From positions 62,001-126,000 of the forward strand of contig NZ_JADKYR010000004.1 of assembly GCF_015354335.1 (NCBI RefSeq): a DNA stretch of 64,000 nt. Direction: 5' to 3'. A program made the position numbers and the translations under genes. The DNA is from Methylophilus sp. 13. Its GTDB lineage: Bacteria > Pseudomonadota > Gammaproteobacteria > Burkholderiales > Methylophilaceae. The notes beneath the pieces were generated by a model, which saw only the letters and a program-made list of their open reading frames with translations, searched no databases and was not told the DNA's origin. Within the stretch, counting starts at the first letter, position 1, and each line of letters starts with the position of its first letter. Below, one piece after another: positions 55,595-63,815 of this stretch.

Positions 55595-55993
55595 TTATTT
55601 CTTTTTTAGTCCCAATTGTTGGTTCTCAAGGATGTCTGACAGATTGACTTCTATCCAATCTGTCAGCGCCTCCACTTTCAGGCTGATGCCTTCGCCTAGC
55701 GGTGTCAGCGAGTATTCCACATGCGGCGGTACAACCGGGTAAGACACGCGTTGTACAAAGCCATCCTGCTCTAATTGTTGCAGCGTTTGTGTGAGCATTT
55801 TTTCACTGATCACCCCCACTCTTCGCCGCAGCTCACTGAAGCGGAGCGTCCCGCCCAACAACGCCACCAATACCAATACCCCCCATTGGCTGGTCACGTG
55901 CTTCAATATTTCTCGTGACGGGCAATCAGGCGAGAGCACTTCTCCGCGTCGCATGGCATTGGCCAATACACCTGTCTTCTGATCTATTTTCAT
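55595..55993 (-). CDS. HxlR-family transcriptional regulator (QorR-like)
   Basis: A 132-aa winged-helix regulator. The HxlR signature is SREILKHVTSQWGVLVLVAL, then RFSELRRRVGVISEKMLTQTLQQLE with recognition helix, and RVSYPVVPPHVEYSLT for the wing. A single Cys in SPDCPSRE near the N-terminus occupies the place used for redox sensing in studied QorR-type proteins (inference). It is divergent from a QorB-like gene, and the operator palindrome at 56011-56029 lies between them. Confidence 0.88.
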   Translation of the reverse strand: MKIDQKTGVLANAMRRGEVLSPDCPSREILKHVTSQWGVLVLVALLGGTLRFSELRRRVGVISEKMLTQTLQQLEQDGFVQRVSYPVVPPHVEYSLTPLGEGISLKVEALTDWIEVNLSDILENQQLGLKKK

Positions 55994-56029
55994 ACTTACC
56001 TTTTTGTGCGTACTTACTTTTAGTAAGTA
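55991..56029. promoter_or_regulatory. Operator of the HxlR regulator: palindrome plus half-site
   Basis: TACTTAC (56011-56017), TTTTA, GTAAGTA (56023-56029) is a perfect 7-bp palindrome, and a half-site ATACTTACC (55992-56000) overlaps the regulator's own start codon. Position in the divergent gap supports autoregulation and control of the QorB-like gene. Confidence 0.75.
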
Positions 56030-56082
56030 TAGGTGATAACCTGCGCGTTCTCAATTTATTTCATGTGTTGAAAGGGAATATT

Positions 56083-56931
56083 ATGATTGTTGTTACCGGC
56101 GCTACGGGCCAGTTGGGTCGTTTAGTCATTGAACATTTACTCAAAAAAGTGCCTGCAAGCAGTATTGTGGCTGCTGTGCGTAATGCTGAAAAAGCGCAAG
56201 ACATTGCGGCGTTGGGCGTGCAGGTACGCTTTGCCGATTACAACCAACCTGAAAGCTGGGATGCTGCATTGTCTGGCGCAGAAAAAGTCTTACTGATCTC
56301 ATCGAGCGAAATCGGCTTGCGCGTGAAGCAGCATCAAGCCGTGATTGATGCCGCCAAGCGAGCAAATGTGCGCTTATTGGCTTACACCAGCCTGTTACGC
56401 GCGGATACTTCGTTACTGGGCCTAGCTGTCGAACATAAGGCGACCGAAGCTGCGATACAAAAAGCGGGCTTGCCGTTTGTCATATTGCGAAATGGTTGGT
56501 ACACAGAAAACTATGCCGCGGGGATTCCAGCGGCATTAGCATTGGGCGCAGTGTATGGTGCGGCTGGAAAAGGCAAGATCTCAGCTGCAGCACGCGCTGA
56601 CTATGCAGAAGCGGCCACTGTGGTACTGACCACGGATCACCACACAGGCAAAGTGTATGAGCTGGCAGGGGACACGGCATTTACGCTGGAAGAGTTTGCC
56701 GCCGAACTCTCACGTCAAACCGGTAAAGCGATCCCCTACGTCAATCTACCCCAAGCCGAGTATAAAAAAGCATTACTCAATGCCGGCTTGCCTGAGCCCA
56801 TTGCCGAGTTGTTGTCTGACTCGGATACTGGCGTATCAAACGGTCAGTTGTTTGATGATGGCAAGCAATTAAGCCAGCTCATTGGTCGCCCAACTACGGC
56901 ATTAGAGGAGGTCATCAAAGCTGGTCTATAA
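56083..56931 (+). CDS. qorB: NAD(P)H-binding protein of the NmrA/QorB type (quinone reductase-like)
   Basis: A 282-aa atypical SDR. It opens MIVVTGATGQLGRLV, the nucleotide-binding loop, and has VLLISSSEIG and RLLAYTSLLRAD, with VILRNGWYTENY in the middle, as in E. coli QorB (YtfG), which reduces quinones. The divergent HxlR gene is the same arrangement as ytfG/ytfH in E. coli. ATG 56083 has AAAGGGAA upstream; a longer frame back to 55915 would overlap the regulator gene and is rejected. Gene symbol by similarity. Confidence 0.83.
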   Translation: MIVVTGATGQLGRLVIEHLLKKVPASSIVAAVRNAEKAQDIAALGVQVRFADYNQPESWDAALSGAEKVLLISSSEIGLRVKQHQAVIDAAKRANVRLLAYTSLLRADTSLLGLAVEHKATEAAIQKAGLPFVILRNGWYTENYAAGIPAALALGAVYGAAGKGKISAAARADYAEAATVVLTTDHHTGKVYELAGDTAFTLEEFAAELSRQTGKAIPYVNLPQAEYKKALLNAGLPEPIAELLSDSDTGVSNGQLFDDGKQLSQLIGRPTTALEEVIKAGL

Positions 56932-56990
56932 ATGAAGATGACGCTGAGCCCAATGACTCTTGTTCTGTCATTTAAAACAGCTTGACCGAT

Positions 56991-57020
56991 AAACACCGCC
57001 TCCCACAGGGCGGTGTTTTT
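56991..57020 (+). terminator. Intrinsic terminator after the QorB-like gene
   Basis: AAACACCGCC (56991-57000), loop of 8, GGCGGTGTTT (57009-57018), then more T residues. It lies 60 bases past the stop at 56931. Confidence 0.87.
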
Positions 57021-57118
57021 TATGGTAATTGGCAGATAAACACGTCACGCACACTGCAATCACGCCTCTATCCTCCGGTTTAATGGTAGTCTGACCAAAA
57101 TTATTATTAGCCCGTAAG

Positions 57119-57994
57119 ATGAAAACCCCAAAAAGATTAGAGCCGCTGCTTGAAGATGGCGTGATAGATGAAGTGATGCGCCAGTTGATGAGCGGTAAAG
57201 AAGCCACGGTGTACGTGGTGCGCTGCGGTGAAGAAACACGCTGTGCCAAGGTGTATAAAGAAGCCAACAAACGCAGTTTCCGCCAAAGTGTCGTTTACAC
57301 CGAAGGCCGCAAAGTTAAAAGCAGCCGTCAGGCGCGGGCCATGGCCAAAGGCTCAAAATACGGCAAACAGGCACAAGAAGAAGCCTGGCAAAGTGCAGAA
57401 GTCGATGCGCTGTACCGGCTTGCTGCCGCAGGTGTCAGCGTGCCCACCCCCTATCAATTTTACGAAGGGGTGTTGATCATGGATTTAGTCACCGACGCCC
57501 AAGGCAATGCCGCGCCAAGGCTCAACGACGTGGTATTCACCGCCGAACAAGCCCGCCAGCATCACCAATCGCTGCTCAAAGAAGTCGTGCGCATGCTATG
57601 CGCTGGAATCGTCCACGGCGACCTTTCCGAATTTAATATCCTGCTGAGTAGCGATGGCCCCATCATCATCGACTTACCCCAAGCCGTCGATGCCGCAGGC
57701 AACAACCACGCCATGAGCATGTTAGAACGCGATGTCGGTAATTTGGCTGATTTTTTCGGCCAATTTGCGCCTGAACTGCTAATCACGCAATATGGCAAAG
57801 AAATCTGGGCGCTCTACGCAAAAGGCGCACTCACGCCAGAAACGGTGCTGACTGGACAATTCAAACAAGACAGTAAACCGGTAGATTTAAAAAGCGTGGT
57901 GCGTGTGATAGACGCCGTGCGTGAGGATGAAGCCAAAAAGCAAATGCGGCTGGCAGAAGCCAAAGCCGCGCTGCCTAAGCCTAAACGATTTTAA
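57119..57994 (+). CDS. RIO1-type serine protein kinase
   Basis: A 291-aa atypical protein kinase. It has the nucleotide loop GKEATVYVV with the ATP-binding Lys in CAKVYKE, the long RIO flexible loop (about residues 60-95), the catalytic HGDLSEFNILL (Asp at about residue 168) and the metal motif IIDLPQAVD. RIO1 in eukaryotes and archaea matures the small ribosomal subunit; bacterial members are found in proteobacteria but are little studied. It lies between the QorB-like gene and the OLD gene, convergent with the latter. Confidence 0.88.
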   Translation: MKTPKRLEPLLEDGVIDEVMRQLMSGKEATVYVVRCGEETRCAKVYKEANKRSFRQSVVYTEGRKVKSSRQARAMAKGSKYGKQAQEEAWQSAEVDALYRLAAAGVSVPTPYQFYEGVLIMDLVTDAQGNAAPRLNDVVFTAEQARQHHQSLLKEVVRMLCAGIVHGDLSEFNILLSSDGPIIIDLPQAVDAAGNNHAMSMLERDVGNLADFFGQFAPELLITQYGKEIWALYAKGALTPETVLTGQFKQDSKPVDLKSVVRVIDAVREDEAKKQMRLAEAKAALPKPKRF

Positions 57995-58050
57995 GAACGG
58001 TAACTATTGAATGTTTAAGTAGTACGAGCTTGAGCAAGCTACTTTTCTAG

Positions 58051-58060
58051 ACCTGACCCC
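58051..58060 (-). repeat. GGGGTCAGGT motif (left copy) near the OLD gene
   Basis: Plus strand ACCTGACCCC, i.e. GGGGTCAGGT on the minus strand. Related copies in the opposite orientation lie at 60075-60084 and 60182-60191, so the OLD gene is enclosed by inverted copies. Similar GGGGTCAG(G/A) sequences border RAYT/IS200-like elements and integrated cassettes in other proteobacteria, from memory. Confidence 0.4.
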
Positions 58061-58085
58061 GAGGTATGCGATATTTGAGTTATGT

Positions 58086-59900
58086 TTATAAGTTTGCAAG
58101 GGATAAAAAATCTGTAAACATTTCCGTAAACTCGAATCGATCAGTTCCATTTTCGACATACTTTTCCGCTAGACGAATTTGCTCACATGACATGCGAACC
58201 CAATAATCCTCTATGACTGTTGTACGACGAGTTCCTTTTATATCCCCAATTTTAACCTTTGCATCATCAGTGTCTGTAATTGAAAATACTGTACCTGCTG
58301 GTAAGTTTAAGCAAGACACGTCAATATAGTTTTCAGGCTCACGTTTTCTAGTGACATAGGCCTTGATGTTATCTGCTCTCAGCTCTGCGATCGCATCTGC
58401 ATTTTTTGATGCTTCTGGAGTACCTAAGTCAGAGTCCAGTAGCACGCCGTAAGGAATGCCAAATTGAGTTATGATTTTCTTTGTTTGCCAATGTTTGATA
58501 TTTCCACAACCTCCAATTGGAACAAGAGCAATACGGCATTCTTGGAAAGTGGCTGGGATATATCCTCCTTCTCTTAGTTTCTCTGCAGCGTGTGAAATGA
58601 AAGTCAAATCTCCTTTACCTTCAACAAGAATTACCGCATTTGCATTGTTTGGTATAGGGTGAGGAAGTACCCCCAATGTCTCGACGACCTTTTGGAATAC
58701 CTCTTCTGTTCCTGAGCTGACAATACGAGAATGCTGCCCTCTTTCGATAAATCTCAAGCTGTTCAGTGGAAGAAGCCCAGCCAATGCTGGAGTATGTGTT
58801 GTGAGGACGATTTGACTAGAAGGCGACTCAGATAATTGCAAAAACGCTTGTATGAGAATTTCTTGATGATCTGGATGCTGAGAAGTTTCCGGTTCCTCAA
58901 ATGCATAAATTACATTATTGCCAATATTCCCCGCTCTTCTTCTTTCGGCTTCGGCACGGAAGAAACTTAATAAAACTAACCGCCTTACTCCGCTGCCTCG
59001 CTTATTAATAGGAATGTTATCTTCTGCTTTGATGGATAGTTTAAATTGCGATGCGAAATTAGGTTCTGACCTGAACTCTGGAGTTAACTCACGTGCAAGC
59101 TCAGGGGCCATTTCTTGAAGTTTCGCTAAAGTTCTGTTTGCTGTTTCAATGGCTTTTTCTCTGACTTGAACTTTTATCTCTTCTAATTGAGCTTCAAGTT
59201 CTTGTAGCGCCTGTTGAATGGCTATTTTCATCGGGTCTACAACCTCTTTATCATCATCACGGCTTTGTCTGTCGGATTGAAAAAGGGCAAATATGGGTAA
59301 GTAATTACTAATAGCTTCGTAGACTTTTTTTGTATCTTCTTTGTCTACCAAGAGTTCGGTACCACTGATTTGTAAGTCTGCAATATGATTGCGAATTGCG
59401 GCTCGTATTGAGGCATTTACATTTGCATTGTAGTTCGCCGCTGGAATGCCCATATTTATTGCTCTTTGCCGAAGCTCAGCTCTTTTAAGATCTAGTAAGT
59501 CATTTGCATTTTGTGCCGCGGGGTGTTGGCAAACAAAATATACTTTCTCTTTTGGTTTTGCTGCCGTTGCCGGAAATACTTTCTTAATGTGTAGCAATTG
59601 CTGATCATTTAAAAGATATTCTGCAGCAAGGCTGGTTGGATTGGCTGTATCAATTACAACCTCATTTGGTGCCCCTGAAAATATACAACCGATCTCAATT
59701 AAATTATTAGTTGAATTAATTGATAAATCATCTTTTTCGCAAACAACTTGCTCATTGTTGAAAAATATTTCTAAAGCCTCTAGAACTGTGGATTTCCCTG
59801 CATCGTTGCGACCAATAAAGGCAGTTAATCTTTCAAATGAAATTTCCGTTTCATCACGATAGCCACGAAAATTTTTAAGAATGATTTTTTCTAGTTTCAT
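58086..59900 (-). CDS. OLD-family ATPase-TOPRIM endonuclease
   Basis: A 604-aa class-1-like OLD protein, probable phage-defence or DNA-repair nuclease. The ABC-type ATPase has Walker A GRNDAGKST (about residues 30-38), a coiled insertion (about 220-270), the signature-like RGSGVRRLVL, Walker B VIYAFEEPE and the switch HTPALAGL. The TOPRIM nuclease has the catalytic Glu in VILVEGKGDL (about 425) and LLDSDLGTPEA (about 488), so metal-binding residues are intact. The gene is AT-richer than neighbours and carries rare codons for this genome, a sign of transfer. No UvrD-type helicase (GajB) or other partner is adjacent, so it is not a Gabija pair. Confidence 0.86.
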   Translation of the reverse strand: MKLEKIILKNFRGYRDETEISFERLTAFIGRNDAGKSTVLEALEIFFNNEQVVCEKDDLSINSTNNLIEIGCIFSGAPNEVVIDTANPTSLAAEYLLNDQQLLHIKKVFPATAAKPKEKVYFVCQHPAAQNANDLLDLKRAELRQRAINMGIPAANYNANVNASIRAAIRNHIADLQISGTELLVDKEDTKKVYEAISNYLPIFALFQSDRQSRDDDKEVVDPMKIAIQQALQELEAQLEEIKVQVREKAIETANRTLAKLQEMAPELARELTPEFRSEPNFASQFKLSIKAEDNIPINKRGSGVRRLVLLSFFRAEAERRRAGNIGNNVIYAFEEPETSQHPDHQEILIQAFLQLSESPSSQIVLTTHTPALAGLLPLNSLRFIERGQHSRIVSSGTEEVFQKVVETLGVLPHPIPNNANAVILVEGKGDLTFISHAAEKLREGGYIPATFQECRIALVPIGGCGNIKHWQTKKIITQFGIPYGVLLDSDLGTPEASKNADAIAELRADNIKAYVTRKREPENYIDVSCLNLPAGTVFSITDTDDAKVKIGDIKGTRRTTVIEDYWVRMSCEQIRLAEKYVENGTDRFEFTEMFTDFLSLANL

Positions 59901-60074
59901 TCCATCCCCTTCGTTCGGAAATTGAGATTCCTATTCTTAGTTTGACCTAGTTTTTGTCTATAGAGCGATTGATTTAAGTTTTAATTCTTTTACTAGCCAT
60001 AGTCGTAAAGTAAAGCAAATTTCAAAAAATTCAAATAGGCTTCTATCGGAGCTATAGTGGGGATTTCGAAAATT

Positions 60075-60191
60075 GGGGTCAGAGTAAAATTAAACTTGAT
60101 TCACTTTCTTTAAGGCTTCATTAATCCGAGTCTGCCAGCCTGAACCAGTCGCCTTAAATTTTTTCACCAAACAGAGTCATCGGGGTCAGAG
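60075..60191 (+). repeat. Two GGGGTCAGAG motifs (right copies)
   Basis: GGGGTCAGAG is found at 60075-60084 and again at 60182-60191, with a third degenerate GTCAGGTCTTGCA at about 60201. The copies bracket the antitoxin remnant and face the left copy at 58051-58060. I see no intact transposase nearby. Confidence 0.45.
60090..60167 (-). pseudogene. 3' remnant of a BrnA-type antitoxin gene
   Basis: Twenty-five codons on the minus strand read VKKFKATGSGWQTRINEALK and then KVNQV before a stop. The FKATGSGWQTRINEAL core matches the C-terminal DNA-binding segment of BrnA-type antitoxins (pattern FKA-G-GWQTRIN-AL). In the same frame the codons upstream hit a TGA three codons before this GTG (at about 60177-60179), so the rest of the gene is gone. 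No BrnT toxin is seen. Confidence 0.65.
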
Positions 60192-60311
60192 GTCGCCGGA
60201 GTCAGGTCTTGCAAAACAACAAAATTTTTCAAACAATTGAGGTCATAATGACTCATCCATTCTAATCATGGATAGCAAGTGGGCCAGCCCTAGCTGTCAA
60301 TGTATAAGCTG

Positions 60312-60467
60312 CTACTGACTTTCTTTTGAGGACTTAGCCAAGCGCAAAAAATAAGCTACCTGCTCGACCCACTGCAACCGTTGCAATGGGGTTAAAGCCA
60401 TAAAGGCCCGTAAGCGTTCTTCACTCACATGGTAAGTTCGGTCGGCTGGATTAAAAGGCCTGTTCAT
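60312..60467 (-). CDS. 51-aa partner protein of the nucleotidyltransferase
   Basis: Too short to stand out on its own, but its ATG overlaps the stop of the nucleotidyltransferase gene as ATGA, which indicates coupling. The protein starts MNRPFNPADRTYHVSEERLR, has a compact helical segment LTPLQRLQWVEQVAYFLRL and a basic end with KSSKESQ. Similar short proteins with an LTPxQRLxWxEQ-type helix accompany nucleotidyltransferase-like genes in other genomes, from memory. It may be an antitoxin or a structural partner. Confidence 0.6.
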   Translation of the reverse strand: MNRPFNPADRTYHVSEERLRAFMALTPLQRLQWVEQVAYFLRLAKSSKESQ

Positions 60468-60949
60468 AGTGATTTTATTTTCTCTAAATGCTCAATGTCG
60501 CTCAGGTCTATCGGGCGACCAGCAGCACGTTTCATCGCGATCAAATCATCCACGCAAGCCACTGCTACTGAGACGTCACCCAAGTTAAATTGCACAGCGC
60601 GTGTATGCATCTCGTTAAAATCTAAAGGTGGGAACAACAGAATATCAATCGTCACGCCAGCCAGGGCTTGTGTGCGTAATGCAAATGCCAGCATGTTTTT
60701 TTCAGTGTGCCATTGACGCAATAACGCGAGATTGGTCAGGCTTTCCAGCGGCACAGGCGCAACGGGCGTCAACTGCAACGCTTTTGCACATTGCAACATG
60801 CCTTCAAGGTTTTCTGGCTGCATGGCGACTGTGATATCCACATCCATGGTTGCTCGCTCAACGCCATGTAAAGAAACAGCCAATCCGCCGATTAACAGGT
60901 AATCGACATCAAATTTTTTCAGCGCTGCAAACAGGTCTAAATAAAACAT
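60464..60949 (-). CDS. Nucleotidyltransferase-fold protein, possible toxin-antitoxin component
   Basis: A 161-aa minimal nucleotidyltransferase-like protein (similar to DUF6036/AbiEii-type proteins). The NTase motif GGLAVSLHG (about residues 22-30) is followed by the metal-binding DVDITV (Asp residues about 37 and 39) and a third acidic VTIDILLF (about residue 99). The catalytic set appears complete, so transfer of a nucleotide to a tRNA or protein is plausible. The gene overlaps its 51-aa downstream partner by 4 bp. The OLD nuclease gene is 0.4 kb further down the same strand. Confidence 0.72.
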   Translation of the reverse strand: MFYLDLFAALKKFDVDYLLIGGLAVSLHGVERATMDVDITVAMQPENLEGMLQCAKALQLTPVAPVPLESLTNLALLRQWHTEKNMLAFALRTQALAGVTIDILLFPPLDFNEMHTRAVQFNLGDVSVAVACVDDLIAMKRAAGRPIDLSDIEHLEKIKSL

Positions 60950-61161
60950 AGCTGCAGTTTAAAGCAGGTGACTGAAAAAAAGAATTGCTTTTAATTCCAC
61001 GCGCTTTACCTCGTTATGGCTTGGGATTGTTTAATCAAGAACACGCAGTCTATTTGGCGAAGATTTCATGGAAAACCGTAGCCAATTGGATTAAACCAAT
61101 TCAAAGATGGCTACTCTCAAATATAATCCTTACTTAACTCTAAAAACTCTCAGGTAAATCC

Positions 61162-63768
61162 ATGCGAACCGAAAACGCTGTTGCACCAAAAACCATCTAT
61201 CTTAAAGACTACACGCCCGCGCCATATCTGGCGAAGCAGGTGAATTTGAGTTTTAACCTGTTGCCGGGCAAAACCATCGTCACGTCTGAAGTGAAGTATG
61301 TGAAAAACCCGGCCGGGTTATCGAGCGACTTGGTGCTGGACGGTGAAGAGCAGACGATTGTTTCAGTGGCAAAAAATGGTGTGCCATTGAGCGACTATAC
61401 GGTGGCCGATGGGCAGATGACGATTGCGAGTCCGGGGGATGAATTCACGCTCACCATCGTGAGCGAGATTAACCCCGAGGCCAATACGGCGCTGGAGGGG
61501 TTGTATCAATCACAAGGCACTTATTGCACACAGTGTGAGGCAGAAGGCTTTAGACGCATTACGTATTATCAGGACAGGCCGGATGTGTTGAGTGTGTTTA
61601 CGGTGCGTATTGAGGCGGATGCCAAGGCGTATCCGGTGATGTTGTCGAATGGTAATTTGCAGGAAGAGGGCGGCTTGCCGGATGGCAGGCATTACCGTGT
61701 CTGGCATGACCCATTCCCCAAGCCTTGTTATTTGTTTGCGCTGGTGGCGGGCGACTTGGTGCGGGTGGCGGATACGTTTACCACTATGACGGGCCGCACC
61801 GTAGATTTGCATATTTACGTGCGTGCGGGCGACGAAGGGCAGTGCAGTCATGCCATGGAGTCACTGAAAAAATCCATGAAGTGGGACGAAGAGGTGTATG
61901 GCCGCGAGTATCAGCTCGACCTGTTTAATATTGTGGCGGTGAGCGACTTTAATATGGGCGCGATGGAAAACACCTCGCTCAATGTGTTTAACACCGCGTT
62001 GGTGCTGGCACATCAAGAGACCGCGACCGATAGCGATTTTATGAGCGTGGAAGGCGTGATTGGTCACGAATACTTCCACAACTGGACGGGTAACCGCGTG
62101 ACTTGCCGCGACTGGTTTCAATTGTCCTTGAAAGAAGGGTTTACTGTGTTCCGCGACCAGGAGTTTAGTGCAGACTTGAACTCGCGCGCCGTGCAGCGGA
62201 TTGACGATGTGAATGGCTTGCGCCGTTTGCAGTTTCCTGAAGATGGCAGCCCGCTGGCGCATTCGGTGCAGCCGGACCAGTTTATCGAGATCAGCAACTT
62301 TTACACCAAAACTATCTACGACAAAGGCGCTGAGCTGATTCGCATGCAGCATACCTTGCTTGGGCCACAGACTTTCCGCAAGGCCACCGATTTGTATTTT
62401 GACCGTTTTGACGGTCAGGCGGTGACCTGTGATGATTTTGTGCAGTGCATGGCTGACGCTTCTGGCCGTGACATGACGCAGTTTTTCAGGTGGTATAAAC
62501 AGGCAGGCACGCCGACCTTGGTCGCCAGCAGCCATTACGATGCGGCCCAGCAGCGTTATACGCTAAGCTTTAAACAATCGCAGCCGGAGACGCCGGGTCA
62601 GACCGACAAGCAGCCCTTGCATATCCCGATTGCGGTGGGTTTACTGGCCGCGGACGGCAGTGAGATTGTGCCTACGCAAGTGCTGGAAATGACTGCCCGT
62701 GAGCAATCATTCACTTTCGATGGCATTGCCGCCAAACCAGTGCCTTCGATCCTGCGTGGCTTCTCAGCACCGGTCAAACTGGAAACCGATTTAAGTGACG
62801 ATGACTTGCGCCTGTTGCAGGTGCATGACACCGATGGCTTTAACAAATGGGAGGCCGGGCAGACGCTGGCGCTGCGCACCATACAGCGTGTGATGGCAGA
62901 TCCGCAGGCGGATATCAGCCAGTTTATTGTCGATGTGGGCACCTTGATTGCGCAAGGCTTGAGCGGACAGGGTGACAAAGCCTTGCTGGCGCGCGCCTTG
63001 AGTTTGCCCATGATAGGTGTGATTGGCCAATATCTGCCGGTGATAGACCCGGCAGCCATTGATGCGGCGCGTAGCAGCATACTTACCCAGATCAAGCGTG
63101 CGCATAAAGACGCTTTGGCTGCGCTGTATGAGGCCAACGCCAATCCGGGCGAGTTCATCATTACCCCGCAAGCCATGGGCCGCCGTGCTTTACAGGCCGC
63201 CGTGTTAGAGATTCTGACCACCACCAATGGCACTGGTTGTGCCGCACGCGCCAAAGCGCATTATGACGCAGCAGATAATATGACGGATCGGGTGACTGCA
63301 TTGTCGTGCCTGTCTGACAGTACACAGCCGCAACGGGCCGAGGTGTTTGCAGACTTTTATACCCGCTTTGAAAAGTATCCGCTGGTGGTCGACAAGTGGT
63401 TCTCATTGCAAGCGATTGCCAACCGCGAGCAAATTTTTGATGACCTCGCCTTATTGCGCGCGCACCCCGATTTCAACATCAAAAATCCTAACCGCGTGCG
63501 TTCACTGTATAGCGCGTTTGCCATTAACAATCCGGTCAAGTTCCATGATCCTAGCGGCAAAGGGTATGCCTTTTTACGTGATGCAATTATCGAGCTCAAT
63601 AGCATCAACCCGCAAATTGCCGCGCGCCTTGTGACGCCGTTGCGTGAGTGGAAGCGCTACACACCTGCCTTGCAGGCGCAGATGAAAGCGGCGCTACAAG
63701 CGGTGCTGGATACGCCTAATTTGTCGGGTGATGTGTTTGAAGTGGTGAGTAAGAGCTTGGATGGCTAA
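61162..63768 (+). CDS. pepN: Aminopeptidase N
   Basis: Zinc metallo-aminopeptidase (M1 family) that degrades peptides in the cytoplasm. The 868-aa protein has the exopeptidase motif GAMEN from residue 266, the zinc site HEYFH from residue 302 with the third ligand Glu about 19 residues later, and C-terminal helical domains. Length and motifs match E. coli PepN. AGGTAA lies before ATG 61162. It is followed by a strong terminator and converges on psd. Confidence 0.95.
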   Translation: MRTENAVAPKTIYLKDYTPAPYLAKQVNLSFNLLPGKTIVTSEVKYVKNPAGLSSDLVLDGEEQTIVSVAKNGVPLSDYTVADGQMTIASPGDEFTLTIVSEINPEANTALEGLYQSQGTYCTQCEAEGFRRITYYQDRPDVLSVFTVRIEADAKAYPVMLSNGNLQEEGGLPDGRHYRVWHDPFPKPCYLFALVAGDLVRVADTFTTMTGRTVDLHIYVRAGDEGQCSHAMESLKKSMKWDEEVYGREYQLDLFNIVAVSDFNMGAMENTSLNVFNTALVLAHQETATDSDFMSVEGVIGHEYFHNWTGNRVTCRDWFQLSLKEGFTVFRDQEFSADLNSRAVQRIDDVNGLRRLQFPEDGSPLAHSVQPDQFIEISNFYTKTIYDKGAELIRMQHTLLGPQTFRKATDLYFDRFDGQAVTCDDFVQCMADASGRDMTQFFRWYKQAGTPTLVASSHYDAAQQRYTLSFKQSQPETPGQTDKQPLHIPIAVGLLAADGSEIVPTQVLEMTAREQSFTFDGIAAKPVPSILRGFSAPVKLETDLSDDDLRLLQVHDTDGFNKWEAGQTLALRTIQRVMADPQADISQFIVDVGTLIAQGLSGQGDKALLARALSLPMIGVIGQYLPVIDPAAIDAARSSILTQIKRAHKDALAALYEANANPGEFIITPQAMGRRALQAAVLEILTTTNGTGCAARAKAHYDAADNMTDRVTALSCLSDSTQPQRAEVFADFYTRFEKYPLVVDKWFSLQAIANREQIFDDLALLRAHPDFNIKNPNRVRSLYSAFAINNPVKFHDPSGKGYAFLRDAIIELNSINPQIAARLVTPLREWKRYTPALQAQMKAALQAVLDTPNLSGDVFEVVSKSLDG

Positions 63769-63770
63769 TA

Positions 63771-63800
63771 AAAAAGCGGAGCTTAAACTCCGCTTTTTTT
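63771..63800. terminator. Bidirectional intrinsic terminator after pepN
   Basis: GCGGAG (63776-63781), loop CTTAAA, CTCCGC (63788-63793), with A5 before and T7 after. It lies between the convergent pepN and psd stops and should end both. Confidence 0.9.
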
Positions 63801-63815
63801 AATGGTCTGTTCGCA

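Larger units (their letters stand above)
59901..60311. other. Accessory intergenic stretch with gene remnant and GGGGTCAG copies
   Basis: About 410 bases upstream of the OLD gene. It holds the 3' end of a BrnA-type antitoxin gene (60090-60167), GGGGTCAGAG at 60075-60084 and 60182-60191, and a degenerate GAGTCAGGTC at 60200-60209. The rest is AT-rich with no other ORF of note. The mixture looks like debris from past insertions. Confidence 0.55.

Noticed and set aside
55915-56082. Longer N-terminus for the QorB-like protein
   Set aside because: It would overlap the divergent regulator gene and its operator, and the Rossmann motif begins immediately after ATG 56083, which has its own ribosome site.
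58086-59900. Gabija system (GajA-GajB)
   Set aside because: The OLD protein resembles GajA in domains, but no UvrD/Rep-type helicase gene is present on either side, so only a standalone OLD call is supported.
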